From contig NZ_FPCK01000002.1 of NCBI RefSeq assembly GCF_900116545.1, positions 620,001 through 684,000 of the forward strand: DNA of 64,000 nt, in the 5' to 3' direction. This DNA is from Devosia crocina (GTDB lineage Bacteria > Pseudomonadota > Alphaproteobacteria > Rhizobiales > Devosiaceae). Both the position numbers and the translations under genes were made by a program. Below the pieces are notes generated by a model that worked only from the letters and a program-made list of their open reading frames with translations, was not told the DNA's origin and ran no database searches. The first letter of the stretch is position 1. Each line of letters begins with the position of its first letter. Shown in pieces: positions 54,818-63,656 of the stretch.

Positions 54818-55948
54818 TCAGCTCTCCGGCTTGGCGGTAGAGACCGCGATAGCTTCGGTTTTCTGCTCGGGCCCCATCAACATGAAGGCGCGTTCGAGCG
54901 AAGGCCGGAAAAGCCCTTCCATGGCGCCGGTGAAGAGGATCACGAGAGCCTGGATGACGACGATCATTTCGCGGGTGATGCCGGGAATGACGAATTGCAG
55001 CTCCTGCCCACCCTGATAGAGCGCTCCGAACAACAGAGCCGCCAAGGCGATGCCGATCGGATGGTTGCGGCCCATCAGCGCCACGGCAATGCCCACAAAG
55101 CCCGCGCCCGCCACATAGTCGAGCACGAGACGGTTCTGCACGCCCATGACTTCGTTGATCGCCACCATGCCGGCCAGCGCGCCAGAAATGGTCATGGTGA
55201 TCATGATCATCCTGGAGTTGGATATGCCGGCATAGCGCGAGGCCGTCGGATTGGCGCCGAGCACGCGCATGGCATAGCCGAACTTGGTGTGCCAGATCAG
55301 GATATAGACCCCGATCAGCGCCGCGATGGCCACGACGATGGACAGATTGACCGGCGAATAACCGAAAAAGCTCAGGAACTGGCGCAGCTGCGGCACGCGC
55401 CCGTCGACTGCGATGGTTGCCGATTCAGGAGCCATGGTCGTTGCGGGCTTGAGCACGCGGTTGACCATATAAACCATCAAAGCCGCGGCAATGAAGTTGA
55501 ACATGATGGTGGTGATGACGACATGGCTGCCGCGCTTGGCCTGCAGCCAGCCGGGCACGAAGGCCCAGAAGCCACCCATGGCCCCTGCGGCGATGATGGC
55601 GGCGGGCATGGCGATGAGCCAATGGGTCTGGTCGAGCGCCAGCGCCACGACGATGGCCCCGAGCCCGGCGACATAGGCCTGCCCGTCCCCACCGATGTTG
55701 AAGAGCCCGGCATGGGCGGCGACCGCCACGGCAAGGCCGGTGAAGATGAAATTGGTCGCGTAGTAAAGGGTGTAGCCAAAGCCATCGCCATAGCCGAAGG
55801 CACCATAGATGATGACCTGGATGGCATGGAGCGGGTTTTCGCCGACAAAGAGCACGACGAGACCCGAAACGAGAAAGGCCATCAGGAGGTTGATGGCGGG
55901 CAAAAGGGCAATGTCGGCCCAGCGCGGAAGCGGTCTGCGGGCGCTCAT
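54818..55948 (-). CDS. Nucleoside ABC transporter permease (YufP-like)
   Basis: 376 residues, about nine membrane segments, BPD-transp-2 family. Features: GLAVAVAAHAGLFNIGGDGQ (coupling region), RVLGANPTASRYAGISNSRM (EAA-like cytosolic helix) and MGRNHPIGIALAALLFGALY. First permease of the importer; its start overlaps the ATPase stop by 4 bases (ATGA). The family transports guanosine and other nucleosides in Bacillus and streptococci. Confidence 0.92.
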   Translation of the reverse strand: MSARRPLPRWADIALLPAINLLMAFLVSGLVVLFVGENPLHAIQVIIYGAFGYGDGFGYTLYYATNFIFTGLAVAVAAHAGLFNIGGDGQAYVAGLGAIVVALALDQTHWLIAMPAAIIAAGAMGGFWAFVPGWLQAKRGSHVVITTIMFNFIAAALMVYMVNRVLKPATTMAPESATIAVDGRVPQLRQFLSFFGYSPVNLSIVVAIAALIGVYILIWHTKFGYAMRVLGANPTASRYAGISNSRMIMITMTISGALAGMVAINEVMGVQNRLVLDYVAGAGFVGIAVALMGRNHPIGIALAALLFGALYQGGQELQFVIPGITREMIVVIQALVILFTGAMEGLFRPSLERAFMLMGPEQKTEAIAVSTAKPES

Positions 55949-57573
55949 GGGAGGGGTCCCTGTTCGGCTATGCCGAGACCGCGCGGGGCAGTCTCCTTAT
56001 TAATGCCGGCCATCATCAGGCCCAGTTCGCCCTCGGTGGCGGTGGCCGGATCGGCCTCGCCGACGATGACGCCATCGAACATGACGAGGATGCGGTCGGC
56101 CAGCGAGCGGATCTCGTCGAGTTCGACTGAAACGAGCAGGATGGCCTTGCCCTCGTCGCGCATCTTGATGATTTCGTTGTGGATGAACTCGATGGCTCCG
56201 ATATCAACGCCGCGCGTTGGCTGACCGATCACGAGCACATCGGGGTCCTGTTCCATTTCGCGTGCAAGAACGATCTTTTGCTGGTTACCGCCGGAAAACA
56301 GCGAACTCTTGAGATTGATATTGGCCGGCCGCACATCGAACAGCTTGACGTGATCGGCCGCGGCCTTTTTGGCGGCGGCGATATCAAGAAACGGTCCCGA
56401 GCCATAGGCGGGTTTGTCGTGATAGCCGAGGATTGCGTTTTCCCATTCGGCAAAGGTCGTCACGAGACCCATGCGCTGACGGTCTTCGGGCACGTGGGCA
56501 AGACCGGCCTTACGGGCGCGGGCTGCGCCATCGTCGCCTTCGAGCGCCAGCGGCTTGCCGTTGAGCACGACGGTGCCTGACTTCTGGTCGCGCATGCCGG
56601 TGATCGATTCAAGCAGCTCGGTCTGGCCATTGCCGGAAACGCCGGCGATGCCGACGATCTCGCCAGCACGAATGGCAAAGCTGACATCCTTGACGCGGGT
56701 AATGCCCATGTCGTCGGCGACTACTAGGTTCTGCACCTCAAGTAGGGTCTTGCCGGGATTGGCCGCGCTCTTGTCAACGCGCAGCAGCACCCGCCGGCCA
56801 ACCATCAGTTCGGCCAGCTGTTCGGGACTGGTTTCGGCCGTCTTGACCGTTGCCACCATCTGGCCCTGACGCATGACCGAGACATTGTCGGTGATCGCCA
56901 TGATTTCGCGCAGCTTGTGGGTGATCAGGATCACCGTCTTGCCCTGGTCGCGCAGGGTTTCGAGGACGCGAAAGAGGTCGTCCGCCTCTTTGGGGGTCAG
57001 AACCCCCGTGGGCTCGTCGAGAATAAGCGTTTCGGCGCCGCGATAGAGCGCCTTGAGGATTTCGACGCGCTGCTGCTGACCAACGGAAACATCCTCGATG
57101 ATGGCATCGGGATCGACTTCCAGATCATATTCCTGCTCGAGCCGGTTCAGCTCCTTGCGGGCGCGCGTCAGGCTGGGCTTGAGAAAACCCGAATCCTCGG
57201 CGCCGAGCACGACGTTTTCGAGGACAGAAAAATTGTCGACCAGCATGAAGTGCTGGTGCACCATGCCGATCCCCAGCGCCAGTGCGTGGCGGCTGTCGGC
57301 GATCTCCTGCACCTGCCCGTTGACGCGGATCGTGCCGCTATCGGCGGTATAGAAGCCGTAGAGAATGGACATGAGCGTTGACTTGCCCGCGCCGTTTTCC
57401 CCCACGATGCCGTGGATAGTGCCGCGCTGGACCCGGAGGTCGATGTCCTTGTTGGCGTGAACTGCGCCGAACCGCTTGTTGATCTTTTCAAGTTCGATCG
57501 CCCAGCCGGCGGCCGGGGCGGCTGCAACGGTCGTGTCCGACCGTTGCGTGTTCATGGGGCCATCCTGGCTCAT
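55945..57573 (-). CDS. Nucleoside ABC transporter ATPase with two ABC domains (YufO-like)
   Basis: 542 residues: two ABC units in tandem. First: Walker A VGENGAGKSTLMSILYG (about 57-73), SVGQQQRVEILKAL signature and TLILDEPTGVLTP. Second: degenerate Walker A GVSGNGQTELLESI, FSGGNQQKIVLAREMEQDPD signature and a Walker B VLVIGQPTRGVD with Gln in place of the catalytic-side Glu, as is usual for sugar/nucleoside importers of this type. Couples ATP hydrolysis to import. It follows the binding protein after 12 bases. Confidence 0.94.
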   Translation of the reverse strand: MSQDGPMNTQRSDTTVAAAPAAGWAIELEKINKRFGAVHANKDIDLRVQRGTIHGIVGENGAGKSTLMSILYGFYTADSGTIRVNGQVQEIADSRHALALGIGMVHQHFMLVDNFSVLENVVLGAEDSGFLKPSLTRARKELNRLEQEYDLEVDPDAIIEDVSVGQQQRVEILKALYRGAETLILDEPTGVLTPKEADDLFRVLETLRDQGKTVILITHKLREIMAITDNVSVMRQGQMVATVKTAETSPEQLAELMVGRRVLLRVDKSAANPGKTLLEVQNLVVADDMGITRVKDVSFAIRAGEIVGIAGVSGNGQTELLESITGMRDQKSGTVVLNGKPLALEGDDGAARARKAGLAHVPEDRQRMGLVTTFAEWENAILGYHDKPAYGSGPFLDIAAAKKAAADHVKLFDVRPANINLKSSLFSGGNQQKIVLAREMEQDPDVLVIGQPTRGVDIGAIEFIHNEIIKMRDEGKAILLVSVELDEIRSLADRILVMFDGVIVGEADPATATEGELGLMMAGINKETAPRGLGIAEQGPLP

Positions 57574-57585
57574 CGGATCTCGCTT

Positions 57586-58590
57586 TTAGAGCGGGCAGGA
57601 CGAGTCGGTGGTGTAGTCATGCACGGCGATCTCGCCAGCGATGATCTTGGCCTTGTAGTCCTCGGCCGCTGCCGTCATCTCGTCGGTGATCAGTTCCTCG
57701 TTGAACTCGTCCACGGAATAGCCAACGCCATCTTCGGCAAGCCCAAGAATGGTCAGGCCGGGCTTGAACGTCGCATCGTCGGCTGCCTCGGTCAGGGCGT
57801 TCTGCACGGCCAGGTCGACGCGCTTGACCATGGAGGTCAGCACCGAACCAGGCTGCATGTAGTTCTGGTTGCTATCGACGCCGATCGAGAACTTGCCGGC
57901 ATCCTTGGCCGCCTGCAGCACGCCGATTCCCGAACCGCCGGCAGCGGCAAAGATCACGTCCGCGCCAGAGTCGATGGCCGCCTTGGTCAATTCGCCTGCC
58001 GTGACCGGATCGTTCCAGGCGGCCGGCGTCGTGCCGGTGTAGTTTTCGATCAGGTTGATGTCGGGATTGACCGCGCGGGCGCCCTGGGCATAGCCGCAAT
58101 AGAACTTGTGGATCAGTGGAACGTCCATGCCACCGATAAAGGCGACGCTGCCGGTTTCCGACTTCATGGCAGCCAGCACGCCCACGAGGTAGGAGCCGGT
58201 GTGCTCGTCGAACAGGATCGACTGAACGTTGGGCGCATCGACCACGGTGTCGAGCACGACGAAATTGGTGTCGGGGAATTCCGGTGCTACGGCGGTCAGG
58301 GCCGCGGTCCAGGAAAAGCCTGCCATGACGACCGGATTTGCACCCTGGCCGGCGAAGCGGCGCAGGGCCTGCTCACGCTGGGCATCGTTCTGCAGTTCAA
58401 GATCGACGAAATTTCCGCCGGTTTCCGCCTTCCAGGCCTGGCCGCCGTTGTACGCCGCTTCGTTGAACGACTTGTCGAATTTGCCACCAAGATCATAGAT
58501 CAGGGCGGGATCGGCGAAGGCGGTGCCAGCCATCACCGCGCTCAGAGCGATGCCGCCAGCCACTGCCTTGGTCAGGATCGAAAATTTCAT
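57586..58590 (-). CDS. BMP-family nucleoside-binding lipoprotein-like periplasmic protein
   Basis: 334 residues from ATG 58590 (CAGGGAG at 8 bases). Signal peptide KAVAGGIALSAVMAGTAFAD without a lipobox Cys, so a free periplasmic protein rather than a lipoprotein. BMP/PnrA features: YDLGGKFDKSFNEAAYNGGQ, VMAGFSWTAALTAVAPEFPD and VDSNQNYMQPGSVLTSMVKR. Binds purine or pyrimidine nucleosides for the YufO-P-Q transporter. It is the first gene of the whole nucleoside module; the upstream gap (58591-58996) is likely to contain its promoter. Confidence 0.93.
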   Translation of the reverse strand: MKFSILTKAVAGGIALSAVMAGTAFADPALIYDLGGKFDKSFNEAAYNGGQAWKAETGGNFVDLELQNDAQREQALRRFAGQGANPVVMAGFSWTAALTAVAPEFPDTNFVVLDTVVDAPNVQSILFDEHTGSYLVGVLAAMKSETGSVAFIGGMDVPLIHKFYCGYAQGARAVNPDINLIENYTGTTPAAWNDPVTAGELTKAAIDSGADVIFAAAGGSGIGVLQAAKDAGKFSIGVDSNQNYMQPGSVLTSMVKRVDLAVQNALTEAADDATFKPGLTILGLAEDGVGYSVDEFNEELITDEMTAAAEDYKAKIIAGEIAVHDYTTDSSCPL

Positions 58591-58753
58591 TGTTGTAGCT
58601 CCCTGTCTCGCTGCGGACCGGGAGACCCCTCGACGATCCGCATGCGCTGAAGAGCGATAAAATAGTGCAATCACGGCCTTCGCAAGAGGGACCGCGCAAG
58701 ATTTTTCCGGATGGTCAAAATCTGAGGTGGATTGGCGAACGCCCGGACGCTTC

Positions 58754-58876
58754 CTACCAGCGCGCCAGCATGGCCGTAAAGAGCTCCGCCAGATCCATGT
58801 CGGCATAAAGGACAACGAGAACGGCAGCGGCGGCAAGCATATATAGGGCAAGGCTATCGCGGGACTGACTGGACAT
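58754..58876 (-). CDS. Possible small membrane protein (40 residues)
   Basis: An ATG at 58876 opens a 40-residue frame: polar start SSQSRDSLA, a hydrophobic helix (LYMLAAAAVLVVLYADMDLA) and a short end. No ribosome site is seen. It stands in the gap between the BMP gene and the CoxG-like gene. It may be real because single-helix small proteins are common, but codon evidence is too short for certainty. Confidence 0.35.
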   Translation of the reverse strand: MSSQSRDSLALYMLAAAAVLVVLYADMDLAELFTAMLARW

Positions 58877-58996
58877 GTGCAATTCGACTTAAATTGTAGG
58901 GTCTGAAGCAGCAGTCTCTACAGGGTCACCCAGGGCGGGATTGTGGCCCCGAGGCGGCGCTTTGCGGCATGGTAAATGTTTGGTGAATAGGCGAAT

Positions 58997-59458
58997 TCAC
59001 CCCTCGATCGGCGTCACTTCGATGCCGGCGGCCTTGCCCATGCGGGTAAAGAACCCGTCGATGATGCGCTGTGCCGAATTGCCGACCAGCGCTTTCCCGA
59101 GCTTCATGATCTGGCCCGAAGCGCCGCCATGTGCGGTAAAGGTCAGGATGGTCTCTTCGCCTGTTCCGAACAGGACGACATCGGCGCTGCCCTCGGCAAG
59201 ACCCAGCATGCCGCCCTTGCCCCGCCCCGAAAGGGTGTAGCTTTCCGCCGGCACGATGTTGGACAGCGCCAGCTCGCCCTGAAAGGTAGGATGCATCAGC
59301 CCCAGATTGACCTTGATCTCGAGATCGAGCGTATCGGGGCCGGACCAGGCGATCAGATTGCAGCCGGGAATGGCGGCCTTGAGCATGTCCGGATCGTTGA
59401 GGACCTGCCAGACGCGCATGCGCGATGCGCCCATTCTGTAGCGTCCACCGAATTCCAT
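58997..59458 (-). CDS. CoxG/SRPBCC-family protein
   Basis: 153 residues from ATG 59458 (GGAG at 8 bases); homology starts at MEFGGRYRMGASRMRVWQVL. The line VLNDPDMLKAAIPGCNLIAW, the YTLSGRGKGGMLGLAEGSAD strand pair and GKALVGNSAQRIIDGFF are those of the carbon monoxide dehydrogenase subunit G family, a hydrophobic-ligand-binding fold. Free-standing CoxG proteins, without CO dehydrogenase genes as here, have no set function; roles in quinone or membrane attachment are proposed for relatives. It reads towards the BMP gene and is divergent from the next cluster. Confidence 0.85.
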   Translation of the reverse strand: MEFGGRYRMGASRMRVWQVLNDPDMLKAAIPGCNLIAWSGPDTLDLEIKVNLGLMHPTFQGELALSNIVPAESYTLSGRGKGGMLGLAEGSADVVLFGTGEETILTFTAHGGASGQIMKLGKALVGNSAQRIIDGFFTRMGKAAGIEVTPIEG

Positions 59459-59592
59459 TCTGCTGTCTCCACCGAGCCCCCGTGAACCCACGTGTCTTTT
59501 GACCCGAGCGTCCCGTGCTGATCCTGTTTCGTTCACGCCGCCGGATGGCGCACTTTACGTGCGGCTTTTTCGCACCAATATGGACTAAATAG

Positions 59593-59642
59593 TTGCCCGG
59601 ACGGGACGATGCAATTGTCAGCCGGGATCGCTCGGGCAATCT
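59593..59642. repeat. Degenerate type C palindrome
   Basis: ttgcccggacgggacgatgc then agccgggatcgctcgggcaa form two arms flanking a short spacer (59594-59632). Located in the divergent gap before the three-gene helical cluster. Confidence 0.4.
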
Positions 59643-59699
59643 AGGGGTGAATGGCACCCGCCGGCAAATTCGTGCCGCATGATCCCAAGGGAGCAATGG

Positions 59700-60920
59700 A
59701 TGACCGACCAAGTGACCACCGCCACGCCGCAGGCCGCAGCCCCCGCCGTGACAGAGCGGCCGCTGCAATATCTGGACAAGGCGGTAAACGCGATCCGGGA
59801 TCTCGGCATCTGGCCGGAAAACCAGGGCGAGCAGCCGATCACCGGGCTCTTGAGCCAGATCACCGAACTCGACGAAACCCGCGTCATCCTGATCGGCCGG
59901 ACCCTGAGCCAGGCCAGCGCCTTCAACGAAGTGGTGCGCGAACAGGTCGCCGCGATGAAGATCGCCGAGCGCTACGAGGACATCACCAAGGGTTTTGATT
60001 CCATCCGCGACGATGCCAAGATGCTGGTCGACCAGCTGGAAGACAACAAACTCGACTTCATGGAGCGCGTGTCCAATGCGTGGATGAAGGTGTCGCGCGG
60101 CGACATCGCCACCCGTTTCAACAAAATCCGCGACACCTATCTCGAGGTCACCCGCGATACCAAGGACCAGATCGACCGCGAGCAGACCATTCTCGAGGCC
60201 TATCGCGACTTCCGCGGCGCCCTCAAGCAATCCGAAGTGATGGCGCTTGAAGTGCTCGAAACCGCGGAACGGCATCTGGCGGAAAAAAAGAACGTCCTTC
60301 AGCGCGCCGCCGACGAACTGGCCGCTTATGCAGGCACGGTTCCGGCCGACCGCGCACGCCTCGAAATGGCCCGCGACGAGCGGCTGCGCGAGATGCAGAA
60401 CGAGGAGAAGCGCTACCAGATCGCCAAGGACCTGTCGGACAACCTGACGATTTCCTACAACACCTCGGAAGTGGTGATGGCGCGGCTGATGCAGACCACC
60501 AATGCCAAGGAGCGCGTCTACCAGCAGTCGATCTCGTTCTTCTCAACCAATGAGACGGTGCTGACGGCGCTTTCGGCCTCGTTTACCGGCATGTTCGGGC
60601 TGCATGAATCGACCGAAACGCTCAACGCCATGAAGGAAGGCATGTCCAAGAGCCTCGAAACGCTCTCCGAGATCGGGGACAAGGTGCAGGAGCAGGCCGT
60701 GCGGGCCGGTTATGGACCGACCGTGAGGGCCGACGCCGTCAAGAAGCTCGTGGATTCCGTGGTCAACTTTCAGGAGCGCAGCCGCACCATCATCAACGAG
60801 ATGCGTTTTGCCTCAACCAAGAACTCCGCCGAGATCCGCGATGCGGTGGAAGATGGCAAGCGCCGCCTCGCAACCCTTGCAGCCGAGGGCAATGCCCTGC
60901 TGCTCGACACCAAGAACTGA
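59700..60920 (+). CDS. Long alpha-helical cytosolic protein, first gene of an unfamiliar three-gene operon
   Basis: 406 residues from ATG 59700, with AAGGGAG at 6 bases. No signal peptide and no membrane segment. Predicted to be nearly all helix: heptad-rich stretches at about 75-230 (KIAERYEDITKGFDSIRDDA; IREKE-type charged helices) and 330-395, with a less charged middle part VYQQSISFFSTNETVLTALS then ASFTGMFGLHESTETLNAMK. The layout (helical hairpins around a central NETVLTAL segment) is reminiscent of TelA-type 'toxic anion resistance' proteins, but this is a weak resemblance, not a family assignment. It is followed at 90 bases by a single-pass membrane protein. Confidence 0.7.
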   Translation: MTDQVTTATPQAAAPAVTERPLQYLDKAVNAIRDLGIWPENQGEQPITGLLSQITELDETRVILIGRTLSQASAFNEVVREQVAAMKIAERYEDITKGFDSIRDDAKMLVDQLEDNKLDFMERVSNAWMKVSRGDIATRFNKIRDTYLEVTRDTKDQIDREQTILEAYRDFRGALKQSEVMALEVLETAERHLAEKKNVLQRAADELAAYAGTVPADRARLEMARDERLREMQNEEKRYQIAKDLSDNLTISYNTSEVVMARLMQTTNAKERVYQQSISFFSTNETVLTALSASFTGMFGLHESTETLNAMKEGMSKSLETLSEIGDKVQEQAVRAGYGPTVRADAVKKLVDSVVNFQERSRTIINEMRFASTKNSAEIRDAVEDGKRRLATLAAEGNALLLDTKN

Positions 60921-61010
60921 TCGCATTGACCAATATCGACCATCGGGACGGCCCTGCCGGCTGTCCCGGAACATGCATGAGGGGCCCGGCGCCGGGTGGA
61001 AGACCTGAGG

Positions 61011-61949
61011 ATGAGTGACGTGACAGCCAGACCGGCTGCCCCCCTCGACGAAGTCATGCTCGCCATGGATGTGGTGGATACCCTGCGCCACCGGCAGGAT
61101 CTGGTGGCACGGGAACTGGACGGCGCGGCGCGCGAGGCGCAGCTGATCGAGCGCCTGCGCGAAATCTACCGCCAGCAGGGTATCGAAGTACCCGACCATA
61201 TCCTGCGCCAGGGGGTCGAGGCGCTGGCGGAAAGCCGTTTTGCCTATGATCCGCCTGCGCCGGGTTTCGGCACGACGCTGGCCCGGCTCTATGTCTCCCG
61301 CCGGCGCTGGGGCAAGCCCGTGCTGATCGCGCTGGCGGCCGCTCTGGCCTTGGCAATAGGCTATTTCGGCGTGGTGCAGCCTTTTCAGGAGGGGCAGGCC
61401 CACAATGCGCGGGTCGAGCTGACCGAAGGCCTTCCGGCGCAGATGGATGCGCTCTACGAGACGATTTTCGAAGAAACCAAGGTGCAGCAGGCCGTCGTAC
61501 AGGCCGACGCGCTCGTGACCCGCGGCAAAGCCTATGCTGCCGAAGGCAATCGTGCCGGTGCCGAAGATATCCTCATGCGCCTCACGGGCCTGCGCGACCA
61601 GCTCCGCCAGGAATATGTCGTCCGCGTCGTCAACCGGTCGGATCAGCAATCCGGTTTCTGGACTTTTCCGGAAGTGAACACGGACGCCACCAATTACTAT
61701 CTCGTGGTAGAAGCGGTGGATCCGGACGGCAATGTTCTCGAGCTTCCGATCCGCAACGAGGAAAGCGGCGAGGTCGAGACTGTGTCCATCTGGGGCCAGC
61801 GGGTGCCCGAGGCGGTCTATGCCGCCGTTGCCGCCGACAAGCGCGACGATGGCATTATCCAGGCCAATGAAGTCGGCCGCAAATCCGATGGTTTTCTGGA
61901 AGTTGAATATATCATGCCGGTTCTGGGCGGCGCTGTGACGCGGTGGTAA
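61011..61949 (+). CDS. Single-pass membrane protein with N-terminal helical domain, second gene of the three-gene operon
   Basis: 312 residues from ATG 61011 (GAGG directly before it; GTG 60996 is an in-frame alternative). Cytosolic N-terminus of about 100 residues (LDEVMLAMDVVDTLRHRQDL; VARELDGAAREAQLIERLRE), one membrane helix (VLIALAAALALAIGYFGVVQ, about 105-124), a coiled region, and a C-terminal beta-rich domain with NYYLVVEAVDPDGNVLELPI and EVETVSIWGQRVPEAVYAAV. If the N-terminus is inside, the beta domain is periplasmic. I do not recognise a characterised family. Its stop is 4 bases before the next start, so translation is linked. Confidence 0.72.
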   Translation: MSDVTARPAAPLDEVMLAMDVVDTLRHRQDLVARELDGAAREAQLIERLREIYRQQGIEVPDHILRQGVEALAESRFAYDPPAPGFGTTLARLYVSRRRWGKPVLIALAAALALAIGYFGVVQPFQEGQAHNARVELTEGLPAQMDALYETIFEETKVQQAVVQADALVTRGKAYAAEGNRAGAEDILMRLTGLRDQLRQEYVVRVVNRSDQQSGFWTFPEVNTDATNYYLVVEAVDPDGNVLELPIRNEESGEVETVSIWGQRVPEAVYAAVAADKRDDGIIQANEVGRKSDGFLEVEYIMPVLGGAVTRW

Positions 61950-61953
61950 CGAC

Positions 61954-63495
61954 ATGAGCATAGGTGGACCCCAGGCGCTGGCCAGCCTCGAAGAGGCGAT
62001 GCGCGATATCCGGCGCGAAGAGGACGATCTGTCCCGCCGTCTCGCGCGAACGGCCGAACTGATCGCCAAGCTCAAGGAGAGCGAAGCCGAGCTCTTCCGC
62101 CAACTGGCGCAGGTGCGCCTCGATCCTGCTATTCAGGCGCAGCTCGATGGGCGGATTTCAAGCGCGGAGGTCAAGGCGCGCGAAATGCTCAAGGCCCATG
62201 CCAAGGCTGTCGAAAAGGCACAGGCGAGCATCGAGGCACTCGAGGCTGCGCGTGCCGATCTTGTGACGCGCCGCGGTGCCGCCGTCGCGAGCCTTGCCGA
62301 GCGGCAGGCGGCGCTCGATGCGCTTCTTGCCCGGGTTGAGCAGAATCTCGAGCAGGATGCCGGCTATCGGGAAAAGCGTCAGGCCGCCGACGATCTCGCC
62401 GCGATCGCCAGCCAGTCGCTCGACAAGACGCGGATGGCCGAAACCGACCGGGACGAAAAGGGCAAGCCCTATCGCGACGATCCCCTCTTCATGTACCTTT
62501 GGGAGAGCGGTTACGGTACGAGCAGCTATAAAGCCAACAATCTCGTGCGCTATCTCGATGGGCTCGTCGCCAATCTCGTTGGCTTTCACAACGCGCGGCC
62601 CAATTACGCCATGCTCAACGATCTGCCTCAAAGGCTGCGCGAGCATGCCGAACGGCAGGAAACCAATGCCCAGGCGGCGGAAGCCGAACTGATTGCCCTG
62701 GCCGAAAAAGCGGCCGACGCTGCCGGCGCCACCCCCTTGCGCGAGGCTAGGGAGAAAGCCGAAGCAGACGTTGCCGGCATCGATGCTGCAATCCTGCAGG
62801 CAGAAGACAGCCGTGACGCTGCCGCCGATGCGCTCCAGGAACTGACCGACGGGCGCGACCCGGCTCTGGCCTCGGCCGCGACAGCGCTGGCCGCGGCCTT
62901 GGGGCAGGAGGATATCAAGACCCTGCTGGCCGAAGCGCGTCTGACAAGGACAAGCAAGGACGACACGATCATCGCCCAGATCGATGAAGCCCGAACTCGT
63001 TTGCGCGAGGAAGAAGCGGAAAGCCGCGACCTGCGCGAACGCGCCAAGACCCTCGCCGCGCGGCGGCGCGAGCTCGAAGACATTCAGTGGGAGTTCAAGA
63101 AGCAGCGGTTCGACGATCCGCGTTCGAGTTTCCGCGAGGATCGCCTCGTGGGCGATCTGCTCAACGATTTTCTGCGCGGCGGCATTTCTGCTGCCAGCTA
63201 TTGGGACCAGTGGCGCAAGAGCCAGAACTGGGCCCCTGGAAATGAATGGGGCGCCGGCTCTCCACGCAGGGATCAGTCATCGCCCTGGGGCAATGGCGGC
63301 GGCTTCCAGTGGCCCGACAACAGCTTCGGCGGTGGTGGATCGAGCGGTCGGAAGTCCGGATCTCGTGGCGGCGGCTTCGGCGGCGGCTGGTCCGGCGGCG
63401 GCGGCAATTCGGGCGGCGGGGGTTTTTCCCGCCCTCGTACCGGCAATTCCGGCACACGAAAACATTCCGGCTTCAAAACGGGCGGCGGGTTTTAG
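61954..63495 (+). CDS. Coiled-coil protein with glycine-rich C-terminus, third gene of the three-gene operon
   Basis: 513 residues. Two long coiled-coil blocks (about 10-145 and 225-375), e.g. SLEEAMRDIRREEDDLSRRL, broken by a conserved-looking globular stretch DDPLFMYLWESGYGTSSYKA with NNLVRYLDGLVANLVGFHNA (about 175-215). A second such stretch is QWEFKKQRFDDPRSSFREDR then LVGDLLNDFLRGGISAASYW. The last about 75 residues are Gly/Ser/Arg-rich with GGGG runs and scattered Trp/Phe (WDQWRKSQNW, GGGFGGGWSGGG), a low-complexity tail. No signal peptide. It could be a filament- or scaffold-forming partner of the membrane protein; function unknown. Confidence 0.72.
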   Translation: MSIGGPQALASLEEAMRDIRREEDDLSRRLARTAELIAKLKESEAELFRQLAQVRLDPAIQAQLDGRISSAEVKAREMLKAHAKAVEKAQASIEALEAARADLVTRRGAAVASLAERQAALDALLARVEQNLEQDAGYREKRQAADDLAAIASQSLDKTRMAETDRDEKGKPYRDDPLFMYLWESGYGTSSYKANNLVRYLDGLVANLVGFHNARPNYAMLNDLPQRLREHAERQETNAQAAEAELIALAEKAADAAGATPLREAREKAEADVAGIDAAILQAEDSRDAAADALQELTDGRDPALASAATALAAALGQEDIKTLLAEARLTRTSKDDTIIAQIDEARTRLREEEAESRDLRERAKTLAARRRELEDIQWEFKKQRFDDPRSSFREDRLVGDLLNDFLRGGISAASYWDQWRKSQNWAPGNEWGAGSPRRDQSSPWGNGGGFQWPDNSFGGGGSSGRKSGSRGGGFGGGWSGGGGNSGGGGFSRPRTGNSGTRKHSGFKTGGGF

Positions 63496-63516
63496 AACGG
63501 TTCCTGCCCAGCGATG

Positions 63517-63632
63517 TGGCGGGCCCCTCTCCCCGAACGGGCGAGGGGAGGGCTGGTGGGCGGGAACAAGTCGTGGGGCACACTCGATGCGATCCCCTCG
63601 CCCCTTCGGCGAGAGGTTAGGGTGAGGGGGCT
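63517..63632. repeat. Inverted type A palindrome pair after the three-gene operon
   Basis: ggcccctctccccgaacggg cgaggggag (63522-63550) and, facing it, atcccctcgccccttcggcg agaggttagggtgaggggg (63592-63630). It may serve as terminator for both converging genes. Confidence 0.7.
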
Positions 63633-63656
63633 TTCTTCCAGCCAACCCTCCTAAAA

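Noticed and set aside
58591-58851. N-terminal extension of the BMP-type binding protein
   Set aside because: The signal peptide starts at 58590 with a good ribosome site; the upstream frame is Arg/Pro-rich and not like the family.
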